Shown piece by piece: positions 43,685 to 57,033 of a DNA stretch of 64,000 bases. The notes beneath the pieces are model-generated. The model saw nothing but the letters and a program-made list of their open reading frames with translations. It did not search any database and had not been told where the DNA came from. Both the position numbers and the translations under genes were made by a program. The DNA is taken from positions 244,165 through 308,164 of the forward strand of contig PUQB01000169.1 in assembly GCA_003024785.1 (NCBI GenBank), read 5' to 3'. Position 1 is the stretch's first letter; every line of letters begins with the position of its first letter. This stretch comes from Selaginella tamariscina (Eukaryota; Streptophyta; Lycopodiopsida; Selaginellales; Selaginellaceae).

Positions 43685-46600
43685 GGGGAATATGCTGTCA
43701 CTGTGTACCAATTCATGGTTGTATGCAATTATAAATGAAAATGTTATATATACAATATAATGTATAGAAGTTATATACCATGTATATACACACATATGTT
43801 ATATAGTATCCTTTTATAAGTTCAGAGATAATTGGTATTCATGAGATAAACTTTAAATCAAATTACAATAGCCATGTTTGTTTAATCCTCCAATAAATAG
43901 TGAAATAATATTTTGGACGCTAAGAGTAAAACTTAGTTAATTTTTAATAAGTAAAACTCAAAAATATTCTTTAACGTCTTCACATAAACATGTCAATTCG
44001 TGCCACATATATAATTCATATAGAAAATATGCGATTCAAATTTCAATGGATATGTTATTTAAGCGTATATTTTATACTGTGATATCTAAATAATTTATAT
44101 GAATTAATAATAAAATGTGAAAATAACTTTGTGGTAGTACACCAACCGGTGATACTTTTTACATTTCCATACGATAAATGATTTTCAACTATTTAATAAG
44201 CTATAGCAAACATAATACTAATCCAAAAATAATAATGATGTTTGTGTATGAAGAAGTTGTTTTATAAGTTTATTACGTGTGTATGTTGTCTTCATACATG
44301 TTGTTATGTAAAGTTTCTAGCTGTGTGTAAAACTTCAGTATACCCAATTTGAACTATAAGCGTATAATACTTATATACGTTCATATTCATACATATACCA
44401 TATACACGTGCATAAAAGGTTAAAAATGAAGTATTGATCTCCTAAAAGTTGTTTTATATCTAAACGTAAGAATTTTTCATTATTCTATATTATGCGTTTT
44501 TGTACACATCATCAAAATGTTATTATCTTCAAAGTTCTAAATCAACCTACTTGGTAGTGCTGAAGACTCTTATAAACTTGAAATTTACAGTAAACTAAAA
44601 ATTATCTAATTTGATTCATAAAATGTTATCAAGTTAGTTTCAAACTTTTTGAATCCATACTAAAAAGCACATATATAATGATAAACTTGTATATGCTATT
44701 ACATTAGGAAGCACATATACATATACACATACAGGTAGTGTGTGCGTGTGCGTGCATGCAAACCATTCAGTGAGTGCGGTGTGTGAGTCTAATAAACCGT
44801 GCTATAAACTTTACTTAATTCTATGTATATCAATAAAATGCATGCTATGTCTATACATAGACGTATCGCTATGTTAGCAGTTCAAAACAAATATAAAAAC
44901 ATATTTATATAGCATATGACTTCTATAAATCCCCTACATTTTTATATATCAACTTTTATTTTAATAAAAATACTCAAAATGTACAATAAATTAAAGATTA
45001 TTATTTTATCCTAAATATCAAATATCAATCTTATGTTTGATGATAATTTAGCATTATCTGCAAAAAATTCTTATATAGTTAGTGTTTAAGTGTTCCTAAT
45101 ATACATTATTTATTTACTTATATCAAATAGTCGTTAATTATTATCAGAATTATAGCAAACCTATCGTACCGAAAAGGACTAAGATATATTGTGCATTACT
45201 ATAATTATGTACTAAATTATGGAAAATAGTTGTATACAGTGTAATATATAGTGTAATATTCTTTCATTAATCAAATAATTATTTATGATCTTTGAACCAG
45301 TTCTTAAATCCACTGTAAGTAACAAATATATTAAATGTATTCATCCAACACATACATGAAATGTACATGTATGTGTATTGGTATAATACACAGTATATAT
45401 GGCAACACACGTTTATTATTAATGAAGACTATACACAAACTATATATTTATATAAAACTATACACAGTGAAGGCGCACGCAGCGAGTGGGAATTGTATAC
45501 GTATGCGGTCCACTATAACAGGCTATTTTCAGTTTAATTAAATTGTATATAATAAATGTGGTAATTATCTAAACAATACACATATTTCTGTGATCAGCAC
45601 TGCTTAACACCATTTTTTGCAATTACTTTACATATTGTTATTATTATTGTTATAATTATTTATTGTTTAAATCTCCCGGTTCCCACCAGTAATTGGGTTT
45701 ATTTTAACTTCATTAGTTATTTATACATCACAAATGTGCACACACACACGCATATAAATAATATATATAAACTTACAAATACATTACATTTAGCAATATT
45801 TTTAAGCCTCCTTATACAGTTTATAATATATTTACACTAGAGAATGGAGTATTTTTCCATACTCTCTTCTCTCTTCTCATACACACACACACACACACAA
45901 AAAATAAAAAAATAATAAAAATAAAATTCATTAGCATTCTTGTGAATACGCACCATCAAATGATTATAATTTTCAAAGTTCTTTGTCAGACTCGCTCGTA
46001 GTGCTGAAAAACTGAAATTTAACATTAAAATAAATTACATAAGTTTATTTATAGAATTTTATCAATTCAAAGTTCTTTGTCAGACTCGCTCGTAGTGCTG
46101 AAAAACTGAAATTTAACATTAAAATAAATTACATAAGTTTATTTATAGAATTTTATCAATATAGATCATATACAGTTTTGTATCCGTACTTCATAATTTA
46201 TATAGCTGCTGCTATTAATAAATTATATGCTATTACATTAATAAGCACGTATATACATACAGGTAGGTTGTGTGTGTGCGCGTGTGTGCATGCAGGAATG
46301 GTTTGAACGTATGTGTGCGTGTGTGAGTATGGGTGTGGATGCACCCTGTGAGTGACAGCAATATTTTATGTAGAAAATACAATACTAATCGTTGATCATC
46401 AGAATTCTATATAAAGTTTCATTAGTTATTTTGTCAAAACCCATTAATCTAGCTTTTAAATGACAATGGACGTGAGTTGTTTCTACACCGTCTCAAACAA
46501 ATAATCTTTTCCAAGTCATTTTTGATAAATTTTTATGAATAAAATTATATTTTAATTTAAATTCCAATTTATAGCAGTCTTTAGCTCTACCAATGAGGTT

Positions 46601-46739
46601 GAAAATATAACATTTTGATGGTGTGTATTCATAATAATAATAATGAAAAGGTTTTACGTTTATATAATAAAAAAACAACTTTTATACCAAATAATAATTT
46701 TGTAGGAGATCGATATTTCATGTTTTGACCTTATGTATA
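43685..46739. repeat. mosaic of repeat fragments downstream of psaF
   Basis: 43960-44220 matches 36220-36330 and neighbours directly; 44350-44600 matches 35240-35500. No coding sequence beyond short chance frames. 45299-45340 resembles the flank of the DPH7 exon 3 fragment (CCACTGTAAGTAAC). Confidence 0.6.
45974..46161 (+). repeat. 94-bp perfect tandem duplication
   Basis: Two adjacent copies of a 94-base unit beginning CAAAGTTCTTTGTCAGACTC with no difference I can see, in otherwise diverged DNA. A recent duplication, or an assembly artefact. Confidence 0.9.
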
Positions 46740-49700
46740 TAGTACTTAATTATTTAATTATAATTTATTAATTAATGGTTTTTAATTTAATTATTTAATC
46801 TAGTGAATTTAGTTTTTAAACTTTTGAATCTTGAACTTAATTATTTAATGACATTGAACCAATTTCTTATTCTTAATTTAATAAATTTATTCTTAAGTTA
46901 GACCTTTAATTAAGATATTATTATTGACTTAATGAATTTATTTTTAAACTCAATCTTTAGCTCATTTATTATTTTTAATTTAATGAATTTATGTTTAAAT
47001 TTTAATTCATAATTAATAATTATCTTTAATTTAATAAGTTTGTCACGAATAATCATGTATTTATTACCCACGATGCCCAGACGATAGTTATTAATAAGGT
47101 TTAACGGCTCCGATGATGCCACGTGAATTTAAAATTTAGGATGATATACCGAACAAACACGCACACACACACAATAAACTTTTATATAAGTACGAACATA
47201 CATAACTGTTATACGCTTATACTGTTGTATATGTGTGTATGTGTAAATCGCTCGAGGCTTTACATAACACTGATCATGCATATATATATATATATATATA
47301 ATACGTATAAAAATAAAACTTAAAAGAAAACAGCAGCGAGTGGAATTTAAATATTTTTATTTAACACCAATAGTTGTGTGTGTTTTCTATGTATATATTT
47401 GTCAATATATAAGACAACACACACAGTTAAGATATGCTTAAACAAGACTATTATAATTTTATGCAGCATAATAAATTTAAAAATAAATATACATCGAATT
47501 ATATTTTTAGTAGAAAATGTATTACTCATGATGTCCGATAAATAAACAGTCTGGTACGTGGTATATATACATGTATAATTAACGAGATAAGAGCGTGTTT
47601 AAAACACCACACACAGACACATACACATACACACTGCAGATATGTGTGTAATGATTGGTGCTGGTTATTAACATGCAGAGGGAAGTGCCAGGACCATCCA
47701 CACCACCATTGGCCGAAGATCGCAAAGCAGTCGTGACTCATTTTTCCCTCGTCCAGTCAATCTGAAAATGAAAGTCAGCAAATTTGTGTACGTGTGCGTG
47801 GCATACTTTTTACATGTATATTTCATGCATGCTATGTGTATATATAGATATATCGATATGTTAACCGTTCAAACACACGTAAAACACGTATAGACGTGTA
47901 TATTCATTTATATAGTATATGACTTTTAGAAGGAAAAAAGAAGGGAGCATATTCCTACATTTTTAAATGATAAAATATTTTATTCAATTTGCATTGCTGA
48001 AACTTTATTTTTGAAGTATGAGTTTCCCATTGGTCAATCGTATTCAACAATTAATATATATATCAAGTTTATCTTAATAAAAAAAACTCAAACTGTATGA
48101 TAAATTACAGATTTATCAATTTTATGTTCCTAGTATTATTACTTATTTACTTTTATCAAATATTTTAAAATTTTATCAGTTGGAAAAACATTCAAAGAGT
48201 AGGTTTTGATTAGGATCATTTAAACATTATCAAATATTTTATATTTTGAATACATCAACTTGTTGAGGATTTCAATGTAAAAATCAAGAAATAACAAAAA
48301 TGTAAGAAAATGTAATTCATATAAAAATATTTAAATTCCACTCGCTGTTGTTTTCTTTTAAGTTTTATTTTTATACGTATTATATATATATATATATATA
48401 TATATGCATGATATTACGTAAATATATAACGCTCCACACACACAGTGAAATATATACTTCTATACATCATGATCTTCATGCATTACTAAGCTTATTAAAA
48501 TTGTAAAATTGAGAGAGAGTGCACGAATGCTGTATAGTGCAGATTAATAGACACCGGTGCTTAAGTTTACACATATTATCAATATTTAGATATATGTATG
48601 CATTATTATTCAAAATTATTTATCATACATATTTCAAAGTTATCGTACAAACTAAGAGCTTAAAAAATTAGAATTAAACATACAGTGAGGAAGAGAGACA
48701 GAAAGAGAGATATGATTCATACATATAACATTTCTCTATAAGGATCTGGTTTCGTTGGGGCAATACTCTTTGTAAACAATTTCTAATGTTTAATCAATAA
48801 TTAAATTTTATAATAAAAATTCTAATATCATCTTAAGTTGTTATCATGCACGTACCATTTAAAGCAGATATTTAAAAAATTAATTTTGAGAAATAAATAA
48901 AATGATTACGACTTTACTTCAGATGACAATTGGTTATATGTACTTTTTTCAAGACAGATACACAACGCCAAACACATGCATACCTATATAGTATATCTCC
49001 CTTGGATAAACTAAAACTAACATCATTATGATTAAAATGCTGCAATGACGTACTCTTTATAACTGCTTTTACTTCTAGAATGAGAAATCATATAGATATA
49101 CACATTGTGTGTGTGCGCGCGTGTGCGTGTGCATGTGAGTGAAAGAGAGAGAGAGAGGATGCTGTATGGTCTGAGTTGAGTACCATGCTATAAACTTCAC
49201 TGTGTATAAATATTTAACATATATGTATATAATGTGTCTGTATCGATATGTCAAAAACATTCAAAGATGTTTACACACACACACACATATATATATATAT
49301 AACATAAAACACTGGTTTTCATTTCGTTTAAAGTAAACTCAAAACAAATTAAACATTTCTTAAATAAACTTATTTAATATATTTTCACTAGGGAAATCAT
49401 TTTAAGAAATATAATAAATAAAATATTTGATATACTATTTACTAGGGAAACTATTTTTACATAATACCGCAAGTTAGTTTTAAACTTTACTTTTGTAATT
49501 TGAGAAGATACATATAACGCTATAAATGATAAACTTGTATATGCTATTTACATTAGTAAAAGGTGCTTTAAGCAAAATTATTTTATTCGTTTTACTTGTT
49601 ACATATTAACGCAGATATTTAAGAAAATCAATGATGATTTTATATGCACATTCTTTGTGTTGTTACCGTTTATGAGTTAAAATATATTGTTGCTTTTGGT

Positions 49701-50240
49701 TCTTAAGATCACAACTGCTTGCCTTTGTTTAAGGTTCTCTCTCTTTCACACACACATATATGCACACACACGTTCAAAAGAATGGTTACACGTGAGTGTG
49801 TGTGAGTGTGAAAGAGACTCTTTTCTCTCTCTCTCACACACACGTCGTACACAAACACATTTCCTTTGTGTGTGTATGTGCACGAATAGTAGAATGTAAC
49901 TCATACAGATATGAACATACCACACCAAATTAAAAACGAAAAAGTACATCTTTTCTGAGTCATATTCAAATGTTTAATTCATTTATATAATTTTTTTCTA
50001 TAATTTAAGCTGCATATGTTCTGAGGTTATTTAAAACTAAATATAACAGTTTTACAATATGTTGAAAACCTGTATCACACACCTTAAATATAAAATTAAG
50101 TCAATAAATAAAAAAGAGAAGCATGTTTCAATTATTTTATAACACTAGAATTTACATAAAAATTTATACAAAATGTAATTTATATAAAAACCTCCTTATG
50201 CAGAGTTTGAACAGAATGTATGGGCCGAAGCGAATGTGAT
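46740..50240 (-). repeat. large inverted repeat IR-2, left arm (repeat family R2, copy B)
   Basis: Reverse complement of about 50930-53980, and also of R2 copy A. Matching landmarks include GTCGTACACAAACACATT (49846) with its partner at 51310, the GTAATATCATGCAT block, and the AT-rich outer part (46740-47120) matching 53570-53980. Contains an extra GC-richer piece at about 47640-47770 absent from the other copies. Confidence 0.85.
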
Positions 50241-50400
50241 ATTTAAAAAAAATACGATGAAGCAAATACGTGAGTGGACCATGCCTTATACTCAGCTTGC
50301 TTACCGAGGACCCAGGGACCAATATTATGTTCCACAGCGAATGTAAATGTTGCAAATGTGCATAATAAAACAATAATGAAGATTGGATAATGGGCCATTT
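50165..50400 (-). pseudogene. phytocyanin exon 1 pseudogene 2 fused to exon 2 start
   Basis: Minus strand. ATGGCCCATTATCC at about 50397 reads the signal peptide and VEHNIGPWVLGKQAEYKAW almost as in the intact gene, then jumps to a copy of the exon 2 beginning in reversed fragment order (CATACATTCTGTTCAAACTC). The copper-site part is absent. Its promoter copy extends to about 50530. Confidence 0.85.
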
Positions 50401-50649
50401 TAAATAAATCTAACGATAAATAAAGCTATATTTATATTTGAGAATAAGTATTTAATGCAAAATGAGTTTGATGAGTTTTCGTTAAACTAAAAGTTTATAT
50501 TTATTCTATGTATGTATTGTCAGTTTGAGTTTAATTACTAATCCGTAGCATTTTTTACTACGGCAGACTCTCTCTCTCCCTAGATAGATAGATAGATAGA
50601 TAGAGACACACATACATATATATTTTCACACCCTTAATCACAGTTAATT

Positions 50650-50985
50650 AAGTTCATTATTTTAACGATTTTGGAGAGTTTAATTATGGAGAGTAAATCG
50701 AGATTTAAATTAAACTCTAGAGCAGCTAATGGAGAATATACTGTTGTATATTACGTGGAGGTCTTGGAACTATTAAGGAATATTCGGGCGCCGGAGCGGA
50801 GGAATATGCTGCCGTATCTATAACGTTGACGGTAACTTTTCATCGTTCTGTTACAGTGGTAATCTAAAGTACAAGTGCTTGCCTACCGTTGTAATTGCAT
50901 TTGCTTCATTGTATATATTTTTTTTAAATATCACATTCGCTCCCGCCTATACAATTCTGTTCAAACTCTGCATAAGGAGGTAAAT
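50650..50985 (-). pseudogene. phytocyanin exon 2 pseudogene 3
   Basis: Minus strand, starting CAGAGTTTGAACAGAATTG near 50973 and passing through ACAACGGTAGGCAAGCACTTGT, ACCACTGTAACAG and CGTTATAGAT to CTCCGGCGCC.GAATATT. Frame broken by indels. It lies upstream of the exon 1 fragment on the same strand, the wrong order for a gene. Confidence 0.85.
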
Positions 50986-53980
50986 ATATTTTGTATAAAT
51001 TTATATATAAATTCTACATGCTTTTCTTTTTTATTTATTGACTTAATTTTATATTTAAGGTGTGTGATAGTTTTCAAAATGTTATAAAACTGTTATAATT
51101 AGTTTTAGATAACCCCAAATGCACACGTACAGAAATTATGTAGCTTAAATTATAGATTATAATTAAAAAATTATATAAATGACCTAAACATTTGAATATG
51201 ACTCAGAAAAGATTTACTTTTTTGGTTTTTAAGTTGGTGTGGTATGTCCATATCTGTATGAGTTACACTCTACTAATCGTGCACACACACACACACAAAG
51301 GAAATGCGTTTGTGTACGACGTGTGCGTGTGTGTGTGAGAGAAAGAGAGTCTTTTTCACACTCACACACACTCATGTGTAAACCATTCCTTTGAACGTGT
51401 GTGTGCATGTGTGTGTGTGTGTGTGTGAAAGAGAGAGAACCTTAAACAAAGGCAAACAGTTGTAATCTTAAGAACCAAAAGCAACAAATTATTTTAGCTT
51501 ATAAACGGTAACAACGCGTATAAAATAATAAAATCTGTATATCATTGATTTTTTTAAATATCTGAGTTAACATGTAACAAGTAAAACAAATAAAATAATT
51601 TTGCTTAAAGCAAAAGTTTTATTGAATTTCATTCTGATGAGCTTGAATCGTAACAGGTTTATCATTTATAAGGTTATATATATCTTTTTAAAATTATAAA
51701 GTAAAGTTTAAAACTAACTTGCCCTAGTAAATAGTATATTTAATATTTTATTTATGAAATTTCTTAAAATGATTTCCCTAGTGAAAATATATTAAATAAT
51801 TTTATTTAAGAAATTTCTTAATACGGTTGATGTTTCATTTGTTTTGAGTTTACTTTAAACTGAACGAAAATCAGTCTGTATCGATATGTCAAAACCATTC
51901 AAAGATGTTTACACACATATATATAATATAAAAACTAGATTGTTCACATAAACAAGTAGGATATATACATATATGTTAAATATTTATACACAGTGAAGTT
52001 TATAGCATGGTACTCAACTCAGACCATACATCATCCTTTCTCTCTCTCACTCACACACACACATGCACACGCACGCACACACAATGTGTATATCTATATG
52101 ATTTCTCATTCTAGAAGTAAAAGCAGCTATAAAGAGTACGTCATTGCAGCATTTTAATCATAATGATGTTAGTTTTAGTTTATCAAAGGGAGATATACTA
52201 TATAGGTATGCATGTGTTTGGCGTTGTGTATCTGTCTTGAAAAAGTACATATAACCAATTGTCATCTTAAGAAGCAGAAGCAAAGTCGTAATCATTTCAT
52301 TTATTTCTGATTTAAATGGTACGTGCATGATAGCTTTGTATTATAAACTTAAAGATGATATTAGAATTTGTATTATAAAATTTAATTATTGATTAAACAT
52401 TTGAAATCTGAAATTTTTACAGAGACAAAACTCCCGTTCCTCATTGTATGTTTTAACTAATTCTATTTTTTTTTGTATTATGATAAATAATTTTGAATAA
52501 TAATGCATACATATATCTAAATATCGATAATGTGTGTAAACTTAAGCACCGGTGTCTATTAATCTGCACTATACAGCATTCGTGCACTCTCTCTCAAATT
52601 TACAATTTTAATAAGCTTAGTAATGCATGAAGATCATGATGTATAGAAGTATATATTTCACTGTGTGTGTGGTGCGTTATATATTTACGTAATATCATGC
52701 ATATATATATATATATATAATACGTATAAAAATAAAACTTAAAAGAAAACAGCAGCGAGTGGAATTTAAATATTTTTATATGAATTAACAATAAATTGCT
52801 TTTATACTGACATTTTCTTACATTTTCGTTATTTCTTGATTTTTACATTGAAATCCTCAACAAGTTGATGTATTCAAAATAAAATTTAAAAATATTTGAT
52901 AATGTTTAAAGGATCCTAATATCTCAAAACCTACTGTTTGAATGTCTTTCCAACTGATAAAATTTTAAAATATCTGATAAAAGTAAATAATATATATTAG
53001 GACACTAAAACACCACTTATATAGGTATTTTTTTTTACAGATAATACTAGGAACATAAAATTGATAAATCTGTAATTTATCGTACAGCTTGAGTTTTTTT
53101 TTAAGATAAACTTGATATATATATTAATTGGTGAAATACGAACTTAAAACTAAAGTTTCATCGATGCAAATTGAATAAAATATTTTATCATTTAAAAATG
53201 TAGGAATATGCTCTCAACTTTTTTCCTATATAAATAAATATACACGTCTATACCTGTTTGATGTGTGTTTGAACTGTTAACATATCGATATATCTATATA
53301 TATACATACCAGACTGTTTATTTATTTCACATCATGAGTAATACATTTTCTACTAAAAGTATGATTCGATATATATTTATTTTTAAATTTATTATGCTGC
53401 ATAAAATATAGTCATGCTTGTTTAAGCATATCTTAAGTGTGTGTGTCTTGTCTTATATATTGACAATATATACATAGAAAACACTTGTAAAGCCTCGAGC
53501 AAGTATGCTGCATTTACACACGTACAACATTATAAGCGTATAATAGTTATGTATGTTCATTGTGTCACCCCTATTAAATTATAAGTCCACGACTATTATG
53601 GCAATTAGATAATCGTGAGTAATGCCTAACTATGTGTGACATATTGCTTCAAAATAAATTCATTAAATTAAGAATAATAATTAGGTTAAAGATAAATACA
53701 CCAATAAGTTAAATATAACAATAGGGTTTAAAATGTAAAACTTATCAAGTTACGAATAATAATTAAGTTAAAAGTAAATAAAAGTTTAAATATAAACTCA
53801 TTAATAAATAAATTAAGAATCCAGCTTAAAAATTAATTTATTATGTTAAAAATAACAACTTAGTTAAGAATTCAACTTAAAGAATTAAGAATCATTAAGT
53901 AATTAAGTATAAACATGAATAAACCTAAGAATTAAGGGTCTAAATTATAATTAAATTAATTAAGTCCAATATCGGTTGGT
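50930..53980 (+). repeat. large inverted repeat IR-2, right arm (repeat family R2, copy C)
   Basis: Mirror of 46740-50240, with the same landmarks as R2 copy A in direct orientation. Its distal 400 bases (53570-53980) are an A/T-only tract built from variants of AAGTTAAAAATAAATTCATTA. Confidence 0.85.
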
Positions 53981-54043
53981 AGTATATACAGCTTAAAATG
54001 TGTTTGAACTCTTAACATATAGACACAGACACATACACACATA

Positions 54044-54076
<33 letters not shown>

Positions 54077-55506
54077 ATTTCTCATTCTAGAAGTAAAAGC
54101 AGTTATAAAGGGTATGTCACTGCAGCATTTTACATACGATGTTAGTTATTTATCCAAGGAGGTAAAATATACATACACACACCATAACAAACACAGAATT
54201 TCTCCTTTGAGGTGCGTGCGAGAGTGCGTGTATGGGACAATTTATTCTAAATTATAACTCATTATCATTTCATTTATTTATCAAAATTAGTTTCTTAAAT
54301 ATCTAACTTTTATAATATTAGAACTTGAATTTAAGTATTAATTAAACATTAGAAATTGTTTGTAAAGAAAACGTCTATTCTTTATTCAGGACAAACACGT
54401 TTGAAGTAATTGTAATTTTTTTTTTTATAATTTTAGTTTGTAGTATAATACTGAAAAATGTATGATAAATAAAACTTTCAAATATTTTAATAATAAAGAC
54501 TTGAACGACTCTCATTATGTGAATATTTCATCAATCAAATAGCGAACTTATTTACATTTGAAAATGCCACTTGTGCATCAGGTTTATAATAATTCCATTT
54601 GATATAAAAATAATTATATTTTATATAGAATTAGGAATATTAGAATCACAATTATATTAGAAATTCTCACGACATTCTCCTGCTGCATTACCATGGAGCA
54701 GCCTGCCTCGGTTATAACCTCGCTAAAGATCAACAGTCTAACTATGCCAATATCTTAAAAGGTAGTTTACAAACATCAAGTTGGGTGTGTGCGTGCGCGT
54801 TTGAGAGTGAAGATTTTAACATATCCATAACACACACACACACACATATACACACACGTGCATTATAGCTTGATGTATAAAACCGTAATTATTCACGTCT
54901 AATTTTTATCTTTAAATTTTGTGGAGGTATTCCTGGAAACAATGCGTATCCGGACTGCCCCTTTATAGAGGAGAGAATTCTATAATACATACTTCAATAT
55001 TATAATACAGACTAGAAGTCTAAAAAAAGAATCAATTAAAAGTTGGTTGTCAGGATGAGCCACTACCGCTCCAGACGAGTTTTAATATTGTCTAAAGTTT
55101 AATAATTTAAATTTGTAATACAAATTGTAATATTATCTGCAGTGAGTTATACATTCACAAAAGGAAAAAAAAGTTGGTGTTTGTTTTTTGTTATGTAAAT
55201 AGTATACCTTAGTATCATTATGTAAAATGCTATATATATATAAATGTGTGTTGTGTGAGAGAGAGAGAGAGGGAGGATGCTGTATGGTCTGAATTGAGTA
55301 CATATTGTGGGCTTATATACATAAATATTATACATATCCTATCTGTGTATGTGTCTGTGTCGATATGTAGCATTCAAATATATATATTATATAGTTAATT
55401 CAGCATTAACCATATTAAGAAATTACTTAAATATAATCATTTAATGTATTTTTACCAAGGAGATAGCGCAAGTTAATTTTCAACTCTCAAAACAATACGT
55501 TTTTGC

Positions 55507-55571
<65 letters not shown>

Positions 55572-56739
55572 TGCTATAAATGCTATTAGCACATATACAC
55601 ATATACAGGTAGCTTGTGTGTGTACCCAAACCATTCGAAGGGAATAGTTTGCACGTGTGTGCGTGTACCCTGTGAGGAGAGAGAGATTACGTGTCGTGAG
55701 AAAATTCAAATACTAATTTTGAGCTAGGTTTCTTTTCCACACCAAATTAAAAAATAATCTTTTCCAAGTCATATTGATAAAATTTTATGAATAAAATTAC
55801 GTAATTTATTTTTATTTAAATGTTATAACTAAATTTTAAAAGAGTCTTCAATACTTCATTTATATACGTGTATATGGTATATGTTTACGAATATTAACGT
55901 ATAAACTAATACAATTAAGTTATTATATATTTATGCAATTTCGAAATCATACTTAGAGAATGTTTTACTGGGGATGTCAGTCTGGTACATATTTCTTTGT
56001 TAGTATTAAAATATAACTCGTGTATGTGATGTCCGTGCTATAAACTTTTTCCTTCGATTTTTAATATATCAACTTTAATTATTTTTTTTTTTTATTGCTT
56101 GGACACCGCTTTTAAAATATTTAACATATTTTAATAATATATTAAACTAGCTAAGATGTAAAACTACCACAGTATAAAAGAATTATTTTGCAATTTATTG
56201 TTAATTCATACAAAATATCCATACACTCACCATGTTAAGGATAACAATATTATAGTTTATATTAGTTCCATAATATTACAACGCTGTATAGTGTTCGTTT
56301 GTGCAAATTTAAGGATACTTTTTTGAGCTCACTTAAATTACATGTTGATCTCTAACATTTAATATTTAAGCTATAAAGGGAAGTAAAAATCGTATAATTT
56401 TTAATAATTAGTAATATTTATGTTAAAGGTGAGTACAAATTGAACACCCATAACATAAAAATTATGTTAACCAATGTGAAAACACTCAAGTGGCACGTTC
56501 TAACGGTTTTTTTTAAGTTAATGTGGAGTAAACTAAAGCTAATGTTCATAAATTAAAGATTTTTTAAAGTTAATGTGAATTAAATCTAAAATTAATGTTT
56601 TTAAATTTAAGTTATGTTAAAGGTGAATGCCAACCAATCCACACTACGAGTTTCATAAAGGAGACGGGTTTGATTTTGTTTGTCAATTAACTAACAGGCT
56701 AGTTAGTAATTCCTCTTCTTTATAACAGTTTAGAGAGAT
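53981..56739. repeat. repeat fragments and AT-rich DNA
   Basis: 54070-54180 repeats an internal part of IR-2 (compare 52090-52200). 54690-54790 matches 34110-34200. A long (TA)n lies at 55510-55570. No coding sequence supported. Confidence 0.55.
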
Positions 56740-57033
56740 TTATGACAGAATATTAGTATTCGTAAATACTAGCAATGAGATGCTAGTATACCAAATGAAG
56801 AAATATTGTACAAACATATAATACGTTTTAGTAAAACAAGTATCTAAGAAAAATAGAATTGTGAGAGCTCGGAATATAAAAATGTGTATATTTATTAGTT
56901 CAAGAAACATAATTATATACAATAGCAAGTGGTCCATATTGAAACCAATCCCATGGCTATTAAAACCCACTATAGTAATAATAGTATGTGCACATGCAAT
57001 AGTACACATAGATCTTATATCATCCCTCCTCTT
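56740..57033 (-). mobile_element. polypurine tract and start of a gypsy 3' LTR
   Basis: On the minus strand AAGAGGAGGGA (57033..57023) is a polypurine tract followed at once by TGATATAAGATC, a plausible LTR start at 57022. The LTR end was not located; the low-coordinate limit here is nominal. Confidence 0.55.
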
